Shown one piece after another: positions 6,763 through 7,901 of a stretch of DNA of 7,901 bases. The translations under genes and the position numbers were made by a program. The notes beneath the pieces are model-generated. The model saw only the letters and a program-made list of their open reading frames with translations, ran no database searches and had not been told where the DNA came from. Position 1 is the stretch's first letter. Each line of letters starts with the position of its first letter. This DNA comes from Bacteroidota bacterium (GTDB taxonomy: Bacteria; Bacteroidota; Bacteroidia; Bacteroidales; SZUA-534): contig JAIFNJ010000253.1 in NCBI GenBank assembly GCA_020047835.1, positions 1 to 7,901 on the forward strand, in the 5' to 3' direction.

Positions 6763-7755
6763 ATGCATCGCTTTTTTGTGATTCGTGCCGAGCGATACAA
6801 TATTAAAAAGGCTAATGCCACAGCTGAACGCTGGAGCAGCCAATCAAAACCAATTTTAGGAGGCATTACTTTTTTTGCCATATTTTTATTTTCTATTGTA
6901 AATTACTACCTATTTTTTTCCATCGACCAATTACTTCAACCAGAAATTATAGGTACTCTTTTAGTAGTTACCGTGGCTTTTATGATGGGCATGGCCGATG
7001 ATATGCTGAATACACCTCCTGGGTTTAAATTTGTTTTTCAAATACTCTGTGCCGTTATTTTAATAGCCTCCGGTTTATATATTCATGTTTTTGAAAGCTT
7101 AACTTTAAATTATTTACTAACCTCATTTTGGGTTATTGGAATCATGAATTCACTGAATATGCTCGATAATATGGATGCCATTACAACTTCCGTAAGTTCA
7201 ACTATTTTAATCGGAGCCATAGCCATTCTAAGTTTTGATTCAAATTCGGGGATGTTTTTATTTATTTCAATAGGGGTACTCGCTTCATTGCTTAGCTTTT
7301 TATACTACAATTGGAATCCTTCAAAAATGTATATGGGCGATAATGGTTCTCAGTTTTTAGGTGCCTTCATGGCTATAATCGCCATTAAAGTTTTTTGGAA
7401 TGCACCAGTTTCAAATGACCGTTCGATTTTACATCCATTTTTACTCACTTTTTTAGCTTTTATAGTTCCCATTTCAGATACTACCACTGTTACCATCAAT
7501 CGCTTAATGAGGGGACAATCGCCATTTGTTGGCGGTCGCGATCATACTACGCATCACTTATCGTATTTTGGATTATCCGATCGAAGTGTAGCTTGGTTGT
7601 TAATGTCGCTGAACGCATTTTTTGTCCTCGTATCGGTTTTGCTAATAATTAAGCCTCAATGGTTACCTGTTTCTGAATGGGTAATTGGTGGCATTGCATT
7701 TTTTGTAATGGTTAGCCTGTATTCTATTACTAAAATAAGTAAACCAAAAAAATAA
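6763..7755 (+). CDS. WecA/MraY-superfamily undecaprenyl-phosphate sugar-1-phosphate transferase
   Basis: This polytopic inner-membrane enzyme transfers a sugar-1-phosphate (typically HexNAc-1-P) from a UDP-sugar to undecaprenyl phosphate, the first step of repeat-unit assembly. From ATG 6763 it has 330 residues. Family motifs appear in order: the cytoplasmic GMADDM with Asp79-Asp80, MNSLNMLDNMDAI (Asn129, Asn132, Asp135, Asp138), YMGDNGSQ (Asp193) and GRDHTTHHL (Asp260, His261, His264, His265). The last is the C-terminal His motif, here as H-T-T-H-H. Many hydrophobic helices separate them. The N-terminal RWSSQSKPILGG segment replaces the common PneRssH/RGGG form and resembles a Bacteroidota subgroup. 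The protein starts almost at the first cytoplasmic loop and seems to lack TM1. In the same frame the sequence is open back to base 6658 and hydrophobic, but has no ATG, GTG or TTG, so the true start is uncertain. It lies 8 bp after the kinase stop. Confidence 0.88.
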   Translation: MHRFFVIRAERYNIKKANATAERWSSQSKPILGGITFFAIFLFSIVNYYLFFSIDQLLQPEIIGTLLVVTVAFMMGMADDMLNTPPGFKFVFQILCAVILIASGLYIHVFESLTLNYLLTSFWVIGIMNSLNMLDNMDAITTSVSSTILIGAIAILSFDSNSGMFLFISIGVLASLLSFLYYNWNPSKMYMGDNGSQFLGAFMAIIAIKVFWNAPVSNDRSILHPFLLTFLAFIVPISDTTTVTINRLMRGQSPFVGGRDHTTHHLSYFGLSDRSVAWLLMSLNAFFVLVSVLLIIKPQWLPVSEWVIGGIAFFVMVSLYSITKISKPKK

Positions 7756-7763
7756 ACATTTCG

Positions 7764-7788
7764 TACCTTTTTTCGGTTACTAAAGGTA
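7764..7788. repeat. Short inverted repeat downstream of the transferase gene
   Basis: Arms TACCTTT (7764-7770) and AAAGGTA (7782-7788) are perfect 7-bp complements around an 11-base loop, beginning eight bases after the transferase stop. No T-run follows, so it is not a convincing intrinsic terminator. TACCTTTT (7764-7771) differs from the Bacteroidota -7 box TAnnTTTG only at the last base, so a weak promoter for the following gene is an alternative. Chance is also possible. Confidence 0.3.
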
Positions 7789-7831
7789 ATAGACATTCCA
7801 AAAATAGTTAAAACATATAATAACAATACTT

Positions 7832-7901
7832 ATGATAAAGCGGTTTGCAGTAATAGGAGTCATATCATTCATAGTACTTGCAGGTATTTTGTTTTGTGGT
7901 T
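7832..7901 (+). CDS. Start of an unidentified gene with a signal-peptide-like N-terminus (3' end outside window)
   Basis: An ATG at 7832 opens a frame that stays open to the window edge, giving 23 codons: MIKRF followed by a hydrophobic run (AVIGVISFIVLAGILFCG). The basic start and apolar core fit an exported protein or a membrane anchor. A Cys at residue 22 hints at a lipoprotein, but the preceding residues (ILF) are a poor lipobox because Phe occupies -1. No function can be assigned. It lies 76 bp after the transferase stop, in the same direction, and no Shine-Dalgarno is seen. It may continue the locus or begin a new unit. Confidence 0.5.
   Translation, partial: MIKRFAVIGVISFIVLAGILFCG

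Noticed and set aside
6708..6806. Third-frame ATG at 6708 (MDTIFTFIFY...) as a small gene
   Set aside because: It lies inside the GY repeat and T-rich end of the kinase gene and then overlaps the transferase out of frame, ending about 33 codons on. It matters only as a possible displaced transferase start, covered in the junction finding.
1..7901. Search for RNA genes, CRISPR arrays, insertion sequences, attachment sites or a defence system
   Set aside because: No tRNA-like cloverleaf, spaced direct-repeat array, transposase or phage-type gene was seen. Nearly all bases are in polysaccharide-locus coding sequence.

Overview
The window looks like part of a Bacteroidota (Bacteroidetes) chromosome carrying a Wzx/Wzy-type exopolysaccharide or capsule locus. 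The evidence for the phylum is an AT-rich composition, no Shine-Dalgarno-like sequence before any start codon, one match to the Bacteroidota -7 promoter box (TAnnTTTG), and proteins with the character of that phylum. Examples are the RWSSQSKP-type WecA-like transferase and the Tyr/Gly-tailed fused Wzc kinase. Assignment below phylum is not possible from the sequence alone.

All genes lie on the + strand. In order they are: the 3' end of a class I/II PLP-dependent aminotransferase (1-367); a 628-residue AsnB-type glutamine-dependent amidotransferase (374-2260); a GT4 glycosyltransferase (2346-3542); a Wza-like outer-membrane export lipoprotein (3604-4368); a Wzc-like polysaccharide co-polymerase fused to a BY-kinase (4376-6754); a WecA/MraY-superfamily sugar-1-phosphate transferase (6763-7755); and the first 23 codons of a gene with a signal-peptide-like start (7832-7901). 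The gaps are 6 bp (aminotransferase/asnB), 85 bp, 61 bp, 7 bp (wza/wzc), 8 bp (wzc/wecA) and 76 bp. This suggests tight coupling within pairs and one or more internal promoters, most plausibly in the 61-bp gap before the wza-like gene.

How the genes work together (inference from family knowledge): the WecA-like enzyme loads the first sugar phosphate onto undecaprenyl phosphate, the GT4 enzyme adds a sugar, and the AsnB-like enzyme may amidate a uronic acid or other carboxylate of the repeat unit. The Wzc-like protein controls polymerisation and chain length by tyrosine phosphorylation, and the Wza-like lipoprotein forms the outer-membrane exit channel. Flippase, polymerase and most glycosyltransferases are not in the window.

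Most of the window is an ordinary polysaccharide locus. The one place I would look at again is the wzc/wecA junction (about 6683-6800). The kinase's Gly-Tyr tail runs into an unusual hydrophobic end, the transferase appears to lack its first membrane helix at its only ATG, and a near-slippery C TTT TTA followed at once by TAA sits exactly where a -1 shift would join the two frames. This could be an indel or assembly error, a non-canonical start, or a frameshift fusion.
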